From Lepisosteus oculatus (Eukaryota; Chordata; Actinopteri; Semionotiformes; Lepisosteidae), in assembly GCF_040954835.1 (NCBI RefSeq), contig NC_090698.1:54942284-55006283 (forward strand): a stretch of DNA of 64,000 bases, read 5' to 3'. The notes beneath the pieces are model-generated. The model searched no databases. It saw only the letters and a program-made list of their open reading frames with translations, and had not been told where the DNA came from. Below are positions 1 through 13,100 of the stretch, piece by piece (within the stretch, counting starts at the first letter, position 1; every line of letters begins with the position of its first letter). The position numbers and the translations under genes were made by a program.

Positions 1-3000
1 TACCGTCTTTTTTTCCTGTCGATACCACTGTGAGTCATATCCTCAACATGAGAACCAGAGGTGGGGGAAAATCACTTCAAACCTTTCAAAACTAGATAAA
101 TCTGAAAGTACATCCCTAATATGCTGTATAGATCTTGCAATCATTGTTAAAAGTACAAGCTGGGAAAAAACAAGATATACACCACCTCCTGCTAATAAAT
201 GTATTTACGCCGTGTACTCCTTTCCCACATCTAGTTAGAAATCTGCAGAGAAAAGAAAAAAAAAAGAGAACTACAAAGCCCAATTTCCTCAACAGGATAA
301 AAAAACAGAACAAAAAAAATCACAAAGAAAGAGGGGGTAGTGATAAAACATATCCATTTCTTCATTACACATCAAACCACGTGTATCAAAGTGTTAAAAA
401 AAAACATGGTCTGACATTTCCTACAGTTGAAAACATACTGCTGGATGTCTTAACTTGTGTGCTCTTAGCACAGAGGATTTGCCCTAATCCAATACTGAGA
501 ATGGGAGGTTTAGGACTATGGAGTCCTTTAAATGCCTTAAATACACACAAGCACTAGTGTTCAAGTTATCAGAATGCAAAGACCGTTATTCTGAAAAAGT
601 TCCAGCACTTTTCAACAGGCAGATAACATAAGAACAGTTTATTGTGAAATAATTTGGTGCTGACCTTTTTCCACTCTTTTCTGAGTCTTGATCCATTCTA
701 ACAGGATTCAGGTCAGTTTACAAAAAAAAAGGAACATTTGAAGTTTCAAAATCTGCTATTTTCCCCCAATTTAAATACAACTGATTTGTGGAAAAGGGCA
801 TCATTTAATGATAAAAACCTAAAAAATGCAACCACATTAAACCAAGTCCCTGAGATCATTATACTATTGAATAATGGGATTGTACTGTTCATGATAATTT
901 ACAATGCCTCCAGTATCACAATCTCCTGAGTTTTTCTTCACAAACACAATTAGGGACTTGGAAGTTCACTTTGCTAAAGCTTTTTGATTATGTGTTCATA
1001 ACTCGGTTTCCTTTTCTTAGCAAAGCTAAATTTGACCAAATCTGCCAACTCCGTTTTCTGCAATGTAACATTTTCGGAATTTCACTCTTTTGGCGATGTT
1101 TGATGTGAAGTTGAAATCATGACTGAGAAGAGTGCTGGTTGAGAAATGGTTAGCCTTGCACCTTTAATCAATCCACATCTCTCATTCCATCCTAGCCACT
1201 TATCCTTGTACAGTAATGTGACAAAAGCCCCCCAAAAATGAAGGTACACCTTGAACTGGCACAACATCATTGTTTTATTAGCATCTTGCATTACTTCCCT
1301 GAAAGGCAGCTTATGGGGTAAGGACTGTTTTCCAAACCATAAATTGATAACCAAAACAAAAAGTAATCGCTTAAGAACAAGATAAAGAGGACTGAATTGA
1401 TCAAGACTAGGTAATACAACGATTCAGTTGTGTGACAGGACTACCAGAGTACACAGAACTGTAACAAGTCAGGATATTTTGATGGAAAAAGTTTAAGGTT
1501 TTTCTTTCTGACATTTTACAGTCAAAAACATCTGTATCAAAAGGACTTATTTTTCTGTTTTTCAAGTGTCATAATTCAGCCCAATAGTGTATTTACATCC
1601 CTAAAACACAAATTTTCACACACAATGTGAGTCTGAAATTTTAGGTAAATTTTCAGCTCTACTGTTATTCAAATGACAATAGATATATTTTTATAAATTT
1701 GGCATTTCCAGCTCTGATCCCGAAGAGCCTCAATCCAGCAACTCCATAGATAACCAATACCATCACCAATTTCTAGCTACTTAAAAAATGTATTTTTATT
1801 CATAAGTGATGTTAAGTAAGGAATATCTGGATAGTGTTTTTGGTTACAAACTTTCACTCATGATCAAGATCCACTGAAAGTACAATCTTTTTTTCTTAAT
1901 TCGTTAATAGCTTTACAGTGTTCCCAAATGTTAGAAATGAATTATTTAGCTTGAGCTATAAGACTTACTGAACTGAGACTACAGGACTGGGATCAGAAAT
2001 CACCAATTCCAATTTAACCTTGGTTTTCTGATCAAGACAAATAATTCAGCAAACAATTACCTAAACTCTACCTACCCTGCTCACCAGGTTACCTAATTGG
2101 TACTGACAGAAGGCACTCAGGAATGAAAAATGGCCCTCAACAAGTTTTGCAAAGTTACTATTAAAAAGTTATTCACCTAGTAAAACAAGTCGATTTGCTG
2201 TAGCAGGAAAAAGCACAGTCCAGCTGATGTAAACCAAAAATCAAAAAGGATTTGTGATTGCAACATTATGAAAGTGGGTATTTCAACTTGTAGCTCTGCT
2301 ACTTCAAACCATAATACTTGATTCCCATAAAATACCATTAATCTAACTGAGCAATTTCCAGGTTGGTTTGTTTTTTTTTTTTCTGTGCCATGAGGATAAA
2401 TATGCTTAGGTTAACTCTTAAAGAAAAAAACTGAATTCTTAAGAATGTTTCATGTCACAAACTTACATAAAGCTATATAAAATTCAAATAAGATTGTGGT
2501 TAACTCATACATAGAATACAATGACTACTGAATCTTCATATTCAAATGCTGTTTTTCAAACAAATGCATACTTGGTACACTCTAAATGAACAAAAGAAAA
2601 AACCCACCTACTACATACATGTATTTATAATCAAACAAACTCATCAGCCAAACTGTGAAACACTTTATTACTTTTAGAATAAATCAGTGCTTTTTTTGTA
2701 ACAGTGCAATACACCAGCTGACAATCTATATTTTGCACTTAGCTCACTTATTTCCTGGCCTTAGAGACTATTTTACCCATTCACCTATACATGCAGCTTT
2801 AAAATGACCAATAAGGTCAATTTGCCAAGAAAAAATATTTGCTTGTATTAATGCCCATGAAGCACTTTCATCACAAAAACATTTCTACCAAACAACCGAG
2901 GGTAAACAGAAATGTCACCTTCACTCAAATTCCGCACTGTGGCCAACACACCCACAGGAGAAATCTTTCCAGAAAGATGCTTCTCCTTTGCCACAACAAC

Positions 3001-6000
3001 AACAAATAAAGTTCTTGCAGTGCCACATGAAATCTTACTTTCTTCCTCTTTCCATTTAAAACCTATGTTTCTGGAGAAAAACCATCCAGAAATGTTCACA
3101 AGCACCTCATAGCATATAAACAAATGAAGAATAGCTACTGAATATGGCATAAAGCAAAAAAAAATGAAAAATTAATCTGCCTGGAGCTTCTAGGTGAAGC
3201 AGAAAGCAAGAGATGGTATCCATGCAGAATATACAGAATACAACCAATTCGTTTTATATTCTTTTGTGAAAATATTAAATATCGTCACAAGTTCTTGCAC
3301 ACAAGTTTCCAAATGTGCAATTTTAATGCTTTAGTTTCGTTACATATAAAGTAAATTACTTGTTTACCGTTTCAATAACACTAGTAAGGCATAATGCCTT
3401 ACCGAAAGCACACAGTAACTGAACAAAAACTTTCTATTTACAAAACACAAATACAGCTGTATATTCAATGATGAGAAATATCTTTGAGCTCTTAACACAA
3501 AGCACCAAAAATAAAACTATTCGCAGTTTTCTGAGTCTTTATACTGACAAGTCTTGGTGCATTTAAAGTTAGAGATGTTCCATTAGTCTCCAGCAGGAGG
3601 AGATGTTTTATAGCTTGAAACTGCATTAGTGGTAACCTCCAGCAATGGTAAAAAATACAAGCATGCAAAGCCGTAAAATATTTGCTGCTTTATAAAGGGT
3701 TCAGGTCTTCTTTACATGTTATTTTACCATAATAAACAAGGATAATTCTAAAACTAACAAGTCACAGCACCACTGGTGACCTCAAGAACACTCAAAAGAA
3801 AACATTTCCAGTCTGTTTCTTTAATCTTTCTGAACAGACTTACTGAAGTTTTACATTCTGAAAAATGTTCAGAATGTTTGATCAAATCTATGAATCTGGA
3901 AGGATCCCACACATCATTTGCACTAATTATTTTAGGAGACTTATTTGGTTATAAAGGTTTTACAAAGGGTCTTTGCAATTTTCCTTATAGCCCAATACCA
4001 CTTAACACCATTATGGATGTTTTCCATGAGCTTAAATTTATTTCTCCCGAGTAATAAAAGTAGTAGAAATTCAATATTTTACTGTACATTTTTAAGGCAG
4101 GATGTCAGTTGGCTGTTTTTTACTATAAATTGAGCTTGCCGAGATATGGGAATTGGTCAAATTTACACATTTTAAATTCATGTTCATCTGTAGCATTCCA
4201 GCTTATTCACATTCATTTCAGCGATGAGATAAATATTTCTGCTACATTCCACTGAATCTAGTTCCACTATTATTCACAGTTAAAAGCATCATATTATCTC
4301 CACAATAATTAATGAAACTTAATAATGCAAAAGGGAAGGGTCAGACTCTGCACATCAATTTCTCTCTGTTCTGAAAACAAGTCTTTTGCAATGCTACAAA
4401 ATAATCACCTGTTATAATTAACATTAGCATATTCCCCCTTTAGTATCCTTTGAGACAGGTACACAGACTTACACAAAAAAAAATCACAGTTAGTGGTATA
4501 AGCACTTTCAGTTTATGGCTCTGCAAAATTAATCTCAGCTAGATCATTTTTCCTTCTTTGGTATTGCTGTGGAACTTTGGATTTCTAAAAATCTACTGCC
4601 TGCCTCAGACATTTTATCAGATACATCTCCAATCATCTTTAGACAAGTAATAAAGTTTGCCAAACACTTTGCTTGAGCCCCGTAAATCTGTCTCGGGTAT
4701 AAACCGAGTATCTATCTAGATAGATAAAGTATCTATCTAACCAGACTGCCCTATCAACAGAAAAAAAGACTTGCTTTCAAAAACAAAATGCTCACATGAA
4801 TCTTAAAATTAACAATTCGGTCTCAGTGTGCAGTTCTTCCACTTTTATTCAAGTTAATAACCACCCATCATAGCATTAATTTCACATTTGGGAACAGAAG
4901 AGAACATCCTTCCTTTGCCAATGATAAGAGTATTTATTTTAAAAAGTGCAGCACAATTGGGATCACAATGGCATACACTTCAGATAAAAATACCCATATC
5001 TTGCGGATATCTCTTGTGACCCTGTATGTTAGCCCACTGGACCTATGAGAGTGCCATGCTGCCGGATATATACTAGCTTTTAAAAAAGAATTTTCCTCAG
5101 TGCCAGGGATTCCAAGGTCTTTTATACTAGGTGGAAGGGTGTTTTTTTTTTTTAACTCAGAGCATCATCATATGTTGTCATTAGTAAACAGAACTGAATA
5201 CACAGCTGAAAAAAAAACATTCATCTGGAACCACTTACACACAAAAGCAATACTTAATGAAATGATCTTTTTTCAGAACATTGCCTTATAAATGTGGTTT
5301 ATTATCTCTCAACGTAGGTTACTGCATTTAGTTTTAAATGTCAGTGCCACATTTACAAAACTACTACCATTGACTAGAACATTTTCTGCCACACTATGAC
5401 TAAAACAAAGTTCTAATCTAACAGCATATCACATCTCCGGGGAAAAATACAAGGACTTAAAATGCAGATTAATGTACACATACAAAAGATATAAGATATG
5501 TACTCTTTTAAAAAACTAGACTCTGAAAACCACCTCCCCATTGTAGTCTGTTTAAAATACTACTAGATGGGCAATGAATACAAAATGGTTCATTTCTGCT
5601 AAAAAAAACACAAACATAAGGTGAAAAATGCATAATTCTGGTCCAGGCAAAATACCACTTAATTTTGCACCAACAGTAAATTATTGTTGCTGAAGGTTCT
5701 TTACTAAGCACTCCATAGCACCTTCAAAATCAAAGCAGAATTATTTGGATTTGTATTTAAACAAGGCTGCATACTGTGGAATGACCATGAAATATTTGAA
5801 AGTTTCACGATGCAATGAGCTTCAGACTACTAACTCGGCATTGCAGAGATGTTGTAGCTGCAGAGCACACTGAAGGCTTCCCAAGAAGATCAGACTGCAG
5901 AGGTCAGGTTTATAGAGCCTGTCTTAAAAGCTGTACTACATACATAATGTTCCATAAAGCTATATGAAGACTGGATATGTTTAAGACAGACTATTTTGTT

Positions 6001-7186
6001 CCTTATGTGTAATGGGTTTAACTCTATTGGCAGTTTCCCATTGCTTCAAAGCCGTTCGTCAGGTCTGATGCATGAATTGTGCACAACAACATGATCTTGC
6101 TGCTACATTCCAAAGAAGCACTGTCAAACCTCACTAGAAAATTGCAAAGAGAACGCTGAACTGATCCGAAGCCTCTGGAGTTGAGCTGAACACAGCACTG
6201 CTCGAAAACTTATAACCTGCATGAAATCACAACAGTTGGAATATAAGCATGAAATACAAACAGTAAAAAAAAATGGAACATCATCTCCAATAATGTTTAA
6301 CGTCCAGAAGATATTCTGTAAATGATTACACTATTTAAGCGTCAGTTGAATACATGAATAACGTGGTGCTCAATGTGATCAAAATTCATCATCAGTTCTG
6401 AAAACAAATTGTTGCCCTTAAGTCATATTCCCTGGGTGATGATTTTAATACACTATTATATACACAGTACCAGTGCCTAAAAATGTTCATCTACACCAAC
6501 GAAACAAAAAAATACAGTGCTACAGACGGCATCATCACATGCTGCTACAACTGTTTGAGTCATTGTTTATGTCACTGCGATGCCAATTTTTTAAACTGAA
6601 GAACATGTTCTAGATGACAGGAGGCTTCAGTGACGGCTGACAGAGAAACAGCAGCAACAGTTGCGTCCTCAAGTTGTTTCTCTTGCAGCTTTGTGGGATG
6701 TCAGGACAGCAGCATCTGGTCACAACACAGCCTTGCAATAAACTACGATACCATATCTACGTCCAGAAGTAAGCGCAGTGTGGGTACAATTTCTAAACTT
6801 GATTAGCTGTGAAAGATCTAAAACAGTTGTAGCACATGGTAGCGTGGTGAATAATGTCCCAATTGCTTTGTAAGGTCATGCCAGGACTTAACTTGCACAT
6901 AACAGAACACAGTGTTAAAGGAGCTTGCAGTCCACTGCTTTGATGAACAAAAACCAATACTGAAAAGGTAGAAAGAAAAAAAAGATTAAATGCATTCAGA
7001 GTTACAGTGCGAACAGGTTTTACCCATCCCAAGCAGAGTAAAATTCAAACCAAACCCAAGGTTACGCATATTTTTTCTTTTGTTAGTTTCCCTGCATCTC
7101 TTCAACCCCTGAGACAGAAAGGTTTGTACTTAGAAAAAGTCTAGGTGGCGAGTCTACAACCCTCCCTTTTGTACATCATTCAGTCG
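1..7186 (-). other. DCP2: Probable long 3' untranslated region of DCP2
   Basis: This AT-rich stretch follows the DCP2 stop codon in the direction of transcription. I found no exon, no conserved coding frame and no recognisable interspersed repeat in it, which contrasts with the repeat-bearing introns and intergenic DNA elsewhere. Vertebrate DCP2 mRNAs are known for very long 3' UTRs of several kilobases, so the simplest reading is that much or all of it is DCP2 3' UTR. Candidate minus-strand AATAAA signals (seen as tttatt on the plus strand) lie at 5298-5303, 4844-4849, 4037-4042, 2664-2669, 1795-1800, 1274-1279 and 638-643. The sequence alone does not say which is used. Open frames here, up to 140 codons, are low-complexity and lack conserved motifs. 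Confidence 0.5.
1590..1597 (-). promoter_or_regulatory. Candidate Pumilio-type element in DCP2 3' UTR
   Basis: The minus strand reads TGTAAATA, an exact match to the Pumilio response element core (TGTANATA). A second copy is at 3435-3442. Both are on the transcribed strand of the proposed DCP2 3' UTR, so PUM binding to the mRNA is possible. An 8-base match occurs by chance in AT-rich DNA, so this stays tentative. Confidence 0.25.
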
Positions 7187-10100
7187 TCATAGATCAAAAC
7201 ATTTCATTATAGCTTCCCGATCAAACTTGAAGCTGAGGAAAGACCTGGAATAAAGGACATTTTCACATTCCCCGTTGCATGTAGTAGGGACTCCCTCCGC
7301 ATGTGTCAGAGGCTGTTCATCATTGGAGCTGCAAAAATCACATACTGCATCTGGAGAAAAGCAAAATACCATTGTTTAATGCCCAGTGAAATAATTAATT
7401 AGTGATCAAGAAAACATGCTTTAAAATAAAAAATTCAACCAACCCCCTAGATGTCACAGAAATGCCCAACATTAACCATATTTCCTGTGCTGTAGTTTAC
7501 CCCAGAATACCATACACTCACCGGTTTCAAAGTTATCCTGCAGTCTTCTCGGCTGAAGCCTCTTCTCCGCTTTCTAAGGGAATAGTTTGACAAATATGGA
7601 AAAAGTTAAGAACACATGACAAGCCTGTTTTTTCAGTTTCTACAATATTTCACAGCATGACGCATTTATCAGACACCCTTATCCAGGGTGGCAGACAAAT
7701 ACGCCACTTTCATTCCATTAGCAATACATTATGGTTTCATTAGTCATACTTATACAATTTTACAGAAGGGAAATAGGACAGTACTTTATGGTTATTATAC
7801 AAATAGAACTGGCGAAGCACAATGGTATAATAATTTTTAACCCTGATGACTGTGATACACAAAGAAAGCCTGTATCAGGATGGCACATGCACATTTAATT
7901 AAATGTAGATTTTTTTCATTTAGTCAACATGGAAACCATAATAACTATTTGCTTTCCGGTTACAATTGCCAACTGTTTGTTATTAAATCTAAAAATCTAG
8001 GCTTTACATCTAAGCTCATTGCAATTACCTATGACTCTTTACAGGACGAATGAGGAGGTGCGGAAATGCTCTTCCAATCTGCTTATCCATCAAGCCATAT
8101 AGTGATACGCTACAAGCTCTGCGGTGACATTCAGGAAGATAAGTGCCTATGCATATTTGTGCACTGTTTTAGTGCCCGAATTTGAAACACACACCTGAGT
8201 GTGTTTCATGTTGCTTAATAAGACAGGAGAGTTCATACTGCATATTTACCCGTACAGTAAGGTCCCAATATTTACAATTTAACATTGGCAAATTTGTTTA
8301 TTTGTGATTCTGGCAGACGGGGCCTTGGACAGAAGCCACATAGAGAGAAGAAAACCAAGGCAAAGGTCGTGAAACGCAACTTTCAAATTCACACATCTAG
8401 CTAGAGAGTGAGCCTCTCCCTGCCCCCTGCACAAGAGCCTACCACCCAGCACCTGCACCTCAATGTGGTCTTGTTTTTAATCTGAAATGAACATTCCCAG
8501 TTCTGTTTCAGCAGTGCGGGGAATGACAGGCTGGAGACAACTTCACAGATACTCTAACAGTTTCACTGCATTACAGTGGAGTGCACTAGTCAATGGGTAA
8601 GGGAGACAAAGAGCAAACTGGACGTAGAGGAGGGATTCATGTTACTTTAATGGATAACTATACGTTTGTGATTAGTCTCCATTGATCTTTAATTGCTCAA
8701 TGTTATTTAAATTAACTTAAAGCCAATGTGTTAGTTCTTGAATTATCATAAGGGAGGATTACTTTTGTCTTTTAACCATAAATACCATAGACTTTCATAC
8801 AACTACAGTTCTCTGCACCCAACCCATGCAAATGTCAAGACCCTTCTGCATATTTAACGGCTCTGTGCACTAGTCCACTATAAACTGGAATGTCTATTAC
8901 TAAAGGTCTATAAACACGCCATAAGGAGGACAGGGCAAACCGAATAAAAAGTTCTTCTTAAGTTGAGCAAATAAAATTCTACTTACTGCAGACTGGTGAT
9001 GTTTAACCTGTTGATTGCTGACACCATTTGCCCTTTTCTTTAGGTTTGGAGAATCTTGGTGTTTTTTTCCATTACCTCGCAAATTCTGCAAAACATGATA
9101 AAACCTTCACTTTAGTTGTCAGGCAATTTAATGTCTACACAATCCTGGTCCTGTACCAAGTAAAAAGTATTCATAATTGCGGGTTTAGCAAGAAACTGTT
9201 TTTCACTTTGGCATACACAAAATTTAAAATGAAGTCATGGAGTGACAGTACTTACTTTGACTTTTAAGAATTCAGATAAGTCGTGTTGAGTAGATTGGCT
9301 GAATGGCTTTTGTTGCTTTTGTTTCAACCAGCTGTCTCCTGAAGACCCATCCACAATTGTCTGGTTCTGTCTTGATCTAGACCTACCAAAAACAGGCAAA
9401 CACGTCAACAGTCAGCAGTCAACCTGAAATACTAAACGTTCTATACTCGCTACTTTTACCCAGAATACTTGTATAAGTATTTCTATACATACATATTCTC
9501 ACAACGTGTTGTGGTATAGTGCTGAAACAATAGATGGAGTAGAAATGTTTTTCATACAATACAACTAAATTTTAAATGAAATACAAAGAAAAACATGCCA
9601 GGTGCTTTCCAATCATTTGCAACATTAGTGATCCTGGAAGGCCAACTGGAACTAGTTTATGATACATTTAACACTCAGTAATCAAACCCCCACCACCTCC
9701 CAACAGTGAAACAGAACAGCAGCAACAAATCTATTTTGCTCCTATTGTAAAACCTGGGTGACTTCTGCCGCAGCAGCCACAGAGCAAGCTGTGTAAGTGC
9801 TGCACAAAATCCATAGAGGAAAGACAAACAAAATCAGCTTCAAATGTAGCTTTCACGAAATGGACCTTACCTTAGACAATCATGCCATTTTAAAAACAAA
9901 CTTGAGAAAAACTGCAACATATTACATGATATATTCCAAACTGCAATAGATGTTGCCCCCCTTCCTCACACCCAGGACATTAAATACAGTTCCGAACTTA
10001 CCGAACTTTGTCCATCTGAGGTTTGGCTGGTGTGCTACCATTGGGAGGGAATCCATTGTCACTGTCTGAAGACTCTCCTTGCTTTTTAGCTATCCATTCT

Positions 10101-13100
10101 CTGAGAGGTCTATAAACATTGATAAGAGGGGAAAGAAACACTTAAACCTTTTACAGATCTGAAGAACTCTTCATTTCACACATATATGTTTTGTTACACA
10201 GCTTCTTCTGCCGTTTTATTACCACATGCAAATTAGGGTTACGGAAAAGTGCCGGAAAAGAGAACGGAACCTGCCGCTGGAGGAGCTGCTGTGGGATATG
10301 AGTAAAACCTGAATCATTACAGTTCTTTGGTCAATCACATGAAGCCTTGGGCTTCATCCTCAGTCTACCACAAGATGGGAGCAGACCCTAAAGCCAACTG
10401 TACTTCATATGGATATATACAATTGAGCCTTGTCATGACAATCCTACTGAACTAGGTCATGTACAATTTATCGGCATACTTTGCCTACTCAACAAAGGAT
10501 CCATTATCAGGCCCTTTGAAGAGGGACAAGAATTGAACTGTATGACAAGAAACACACAAAGGTGTGCATCACACCAACTATATTCTAATGTTTCCGAGGG
10601 ATATGCGCCATTTGAGATTAGATAAACTTCCTGCTGCACTGCAGCAGAGAAATGAAATGAAGGATTATAAATGATTTAATCAACAACTCCACCCCACAAC
10701 CAAAACCATCCGAGTTTGATGTATAGCCATCAAAGTCTATACACTGATGTGCCTTGACATAAAACGCATCTACAGACAATTGTCAATACACTTACTGAAT
10801 AGCAGAATATTCAGACTTGACATAAGACCAAACTCCTTCATCAACAAGCTCAAAACACATATGTCCCAACAGTAATGATTCAGATTTGTGATGAGTGTCT
10901 GAAGAATGTTGAGAGCTTCCCCATACCTTTGGAGTTATTTTTCACAGAAGGACGAAACAGACATTTAAGAAAAATCAGTATCATCTCAAATCTGGAAGGG
11001 CAGCCTTTAGCCGTCTCAGGAAATGGAAATGGGAAAAAGGAGAGCAAAACTGAAACCAGACCGATGGCATATTGTTCTGTTATTATTCAGCTTTAATGCA
11101 TGGAGCTGACACAAAGACTACACAAAGGAGAAACTTAAAAGTACGGAAATTGTGTCACCAACAGTGTTTGTAGAAGACTTTACACATCAAGAGGAAAGGC
11201 AGAGGCACCAAACTTAGTTTTTTCCCCCCAAATAGGCATCAAAGGCATTGAAGCTATCAGATTCAAAAGCTCTTTCGGGTGCCTGGAGAGTGTGTGAACC
11301 CAATACTGGTCTTATCAGTCACATCGGTGTTCACAGAAAGTACTAGCTTTTGACCATGGACTTAACCCATTAATAAATGAACATACAAGTGAACAAAGGG
11401 ACCTTATGGTCTTTCCAAGTTTAAAAAATGCACATAAAGCTCTGACAATGGACAAAAAGTAACCATACAAACAATTCCGCATGCACAATGTTCTAACAGT
11501 GCAGCCCCATCACTGCTGTGACCGTTCGTGAGAATGTAGCCTTACTGTTCAAAGCTTCTGCATAGAGAATGTCCATTACTTGCAATGTGGCATTCTGCAA
11601 TTTTCACATGATACTCTGATGGAAGTAATGGTCAAATACAATAATGTTCTGAAAGCCGTTTGCAAAACACCTGCTATTATTCCTCTTGTGAAGCAATGAA
11701 TCCTAATGTTAAATGTATATACCTCCCACACATCTTTTTGATGCCTCCCATCTTACAAAAAGCCTAGTGGGTAAGAAAACTGCAACATATAAATTGGTAG
11801 GTGACATATGAATAAAAGTTGTTTCATTTACTTTTGCGTCTGCCTTATGTATGGTTTATATACAGTTAAAAGGTACATTATTTTGATTCCACAGAAACTC
11901 CTTCATAACTGCAGCATACTTTAATAAATTTCTGTAGTATCTTGGATAAGTAAACCATAGTTTTTAACAGATCTGTTTTATTTAGGTTTTTAACTGCTAT
12001 ACAATATTTTATTCTGCTTAAACCCACCTCATAAATGGAATGGCCATAAAAAATTTATTGGGTGCAAGTCCCAGTTTGGATTTAGGAGTCATATCATTCT
12101 TGTGCGATGGAAGCTTTTCTATTGAAAACCACTCGATATTCTGCAATGATAAAAAATACAATTTTACAAATGATTGAAAAAAAAAACTCACAATGTAGAA
12201 GAACAATCCCAATCACCTACCCGGATTTCTTTCCTTGTTTTAGGGTTAAACTTGGTCTCCTTGGGAACCCCAGGGATTATGTACAAACGGGCTAACTGAT
12301 CCGTGATTCTCTGCTCAATGAATGTATCTTTGCAGATGCGATCTCGAATGTCGAATCCAGTTTCTTCCAGCACCTTGAAAGAGAAAAGAAAATGTTTTCT
12401 AAAAACCACAGCACACGGACTACAGAGCAAATTAAGCAGAATGCTGATTTTATTTGTAAATATACTAGGAATAATGTGAAAAATGCCATGTGACAAAAAC
12501 ATATATAAAATATAGCAGCTGTGTAAACAAACTAACCAAAAATTGGGAAAACCGAGTGTGTTAAACAAAAGCAAGAGCTGATCTAGAAAAATACTTTCTT
12601 ATAGTTTTATAAATATTCAAAATCATATCCATCAATAATTAAAAGAAGCTCTAGTATGTCACAATCCCTGTCCTCCTACATTAACAGTAAAGAGCTACCG
12701 AGAACTAGATCATAAAAGTTTGAACACACCACTCAGACATAATCAAGGCTTGCAACATGAAAGCGATAAATCACCAGTATAACAGCAGGTGGCGCTCTTC
12801 TCATTGCACTAGACTTTCACCAACCTTTACCCTACACTGTGTCACAGGAAGAGCAGTCCTTCGAATGAGACATTAAACCATGATCCTGGGTTACTGATTA
12901 CTCGGTCATATAAATGTTATGCACGTAGTGCATTTCCCCCAAAAGCGCACGGCATTTACCGACGCGCCCCCGCCTTCTATTAAGAAAACTAAATTCTCAC
13001 TTGCGTTAAAACTGAGAACAGGAGACCAGCCTTTACCCAGAAAATTGCAGGAGTATGGAGCAAGCTACCCAGCCGCGTTCTTGAAGCGGACACCCTGGTT

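Noticed and set aside
135..557. 140-codon open frame on the plus strand
   Set aside because: Low-complexity (K/N/H-rich) and in the proposed DCP2 3' UTR. No motif, and the composition follows A-rich DNA.
8183..8208. Inverted repeat tgaaacacac...gtgtgtttca
   Set aside because: A 10-bp stem with a 6-base loop in an intron. No T-run or conservation argument supports a function, and such stems are expected by chance in CA/TG-rich DNA.
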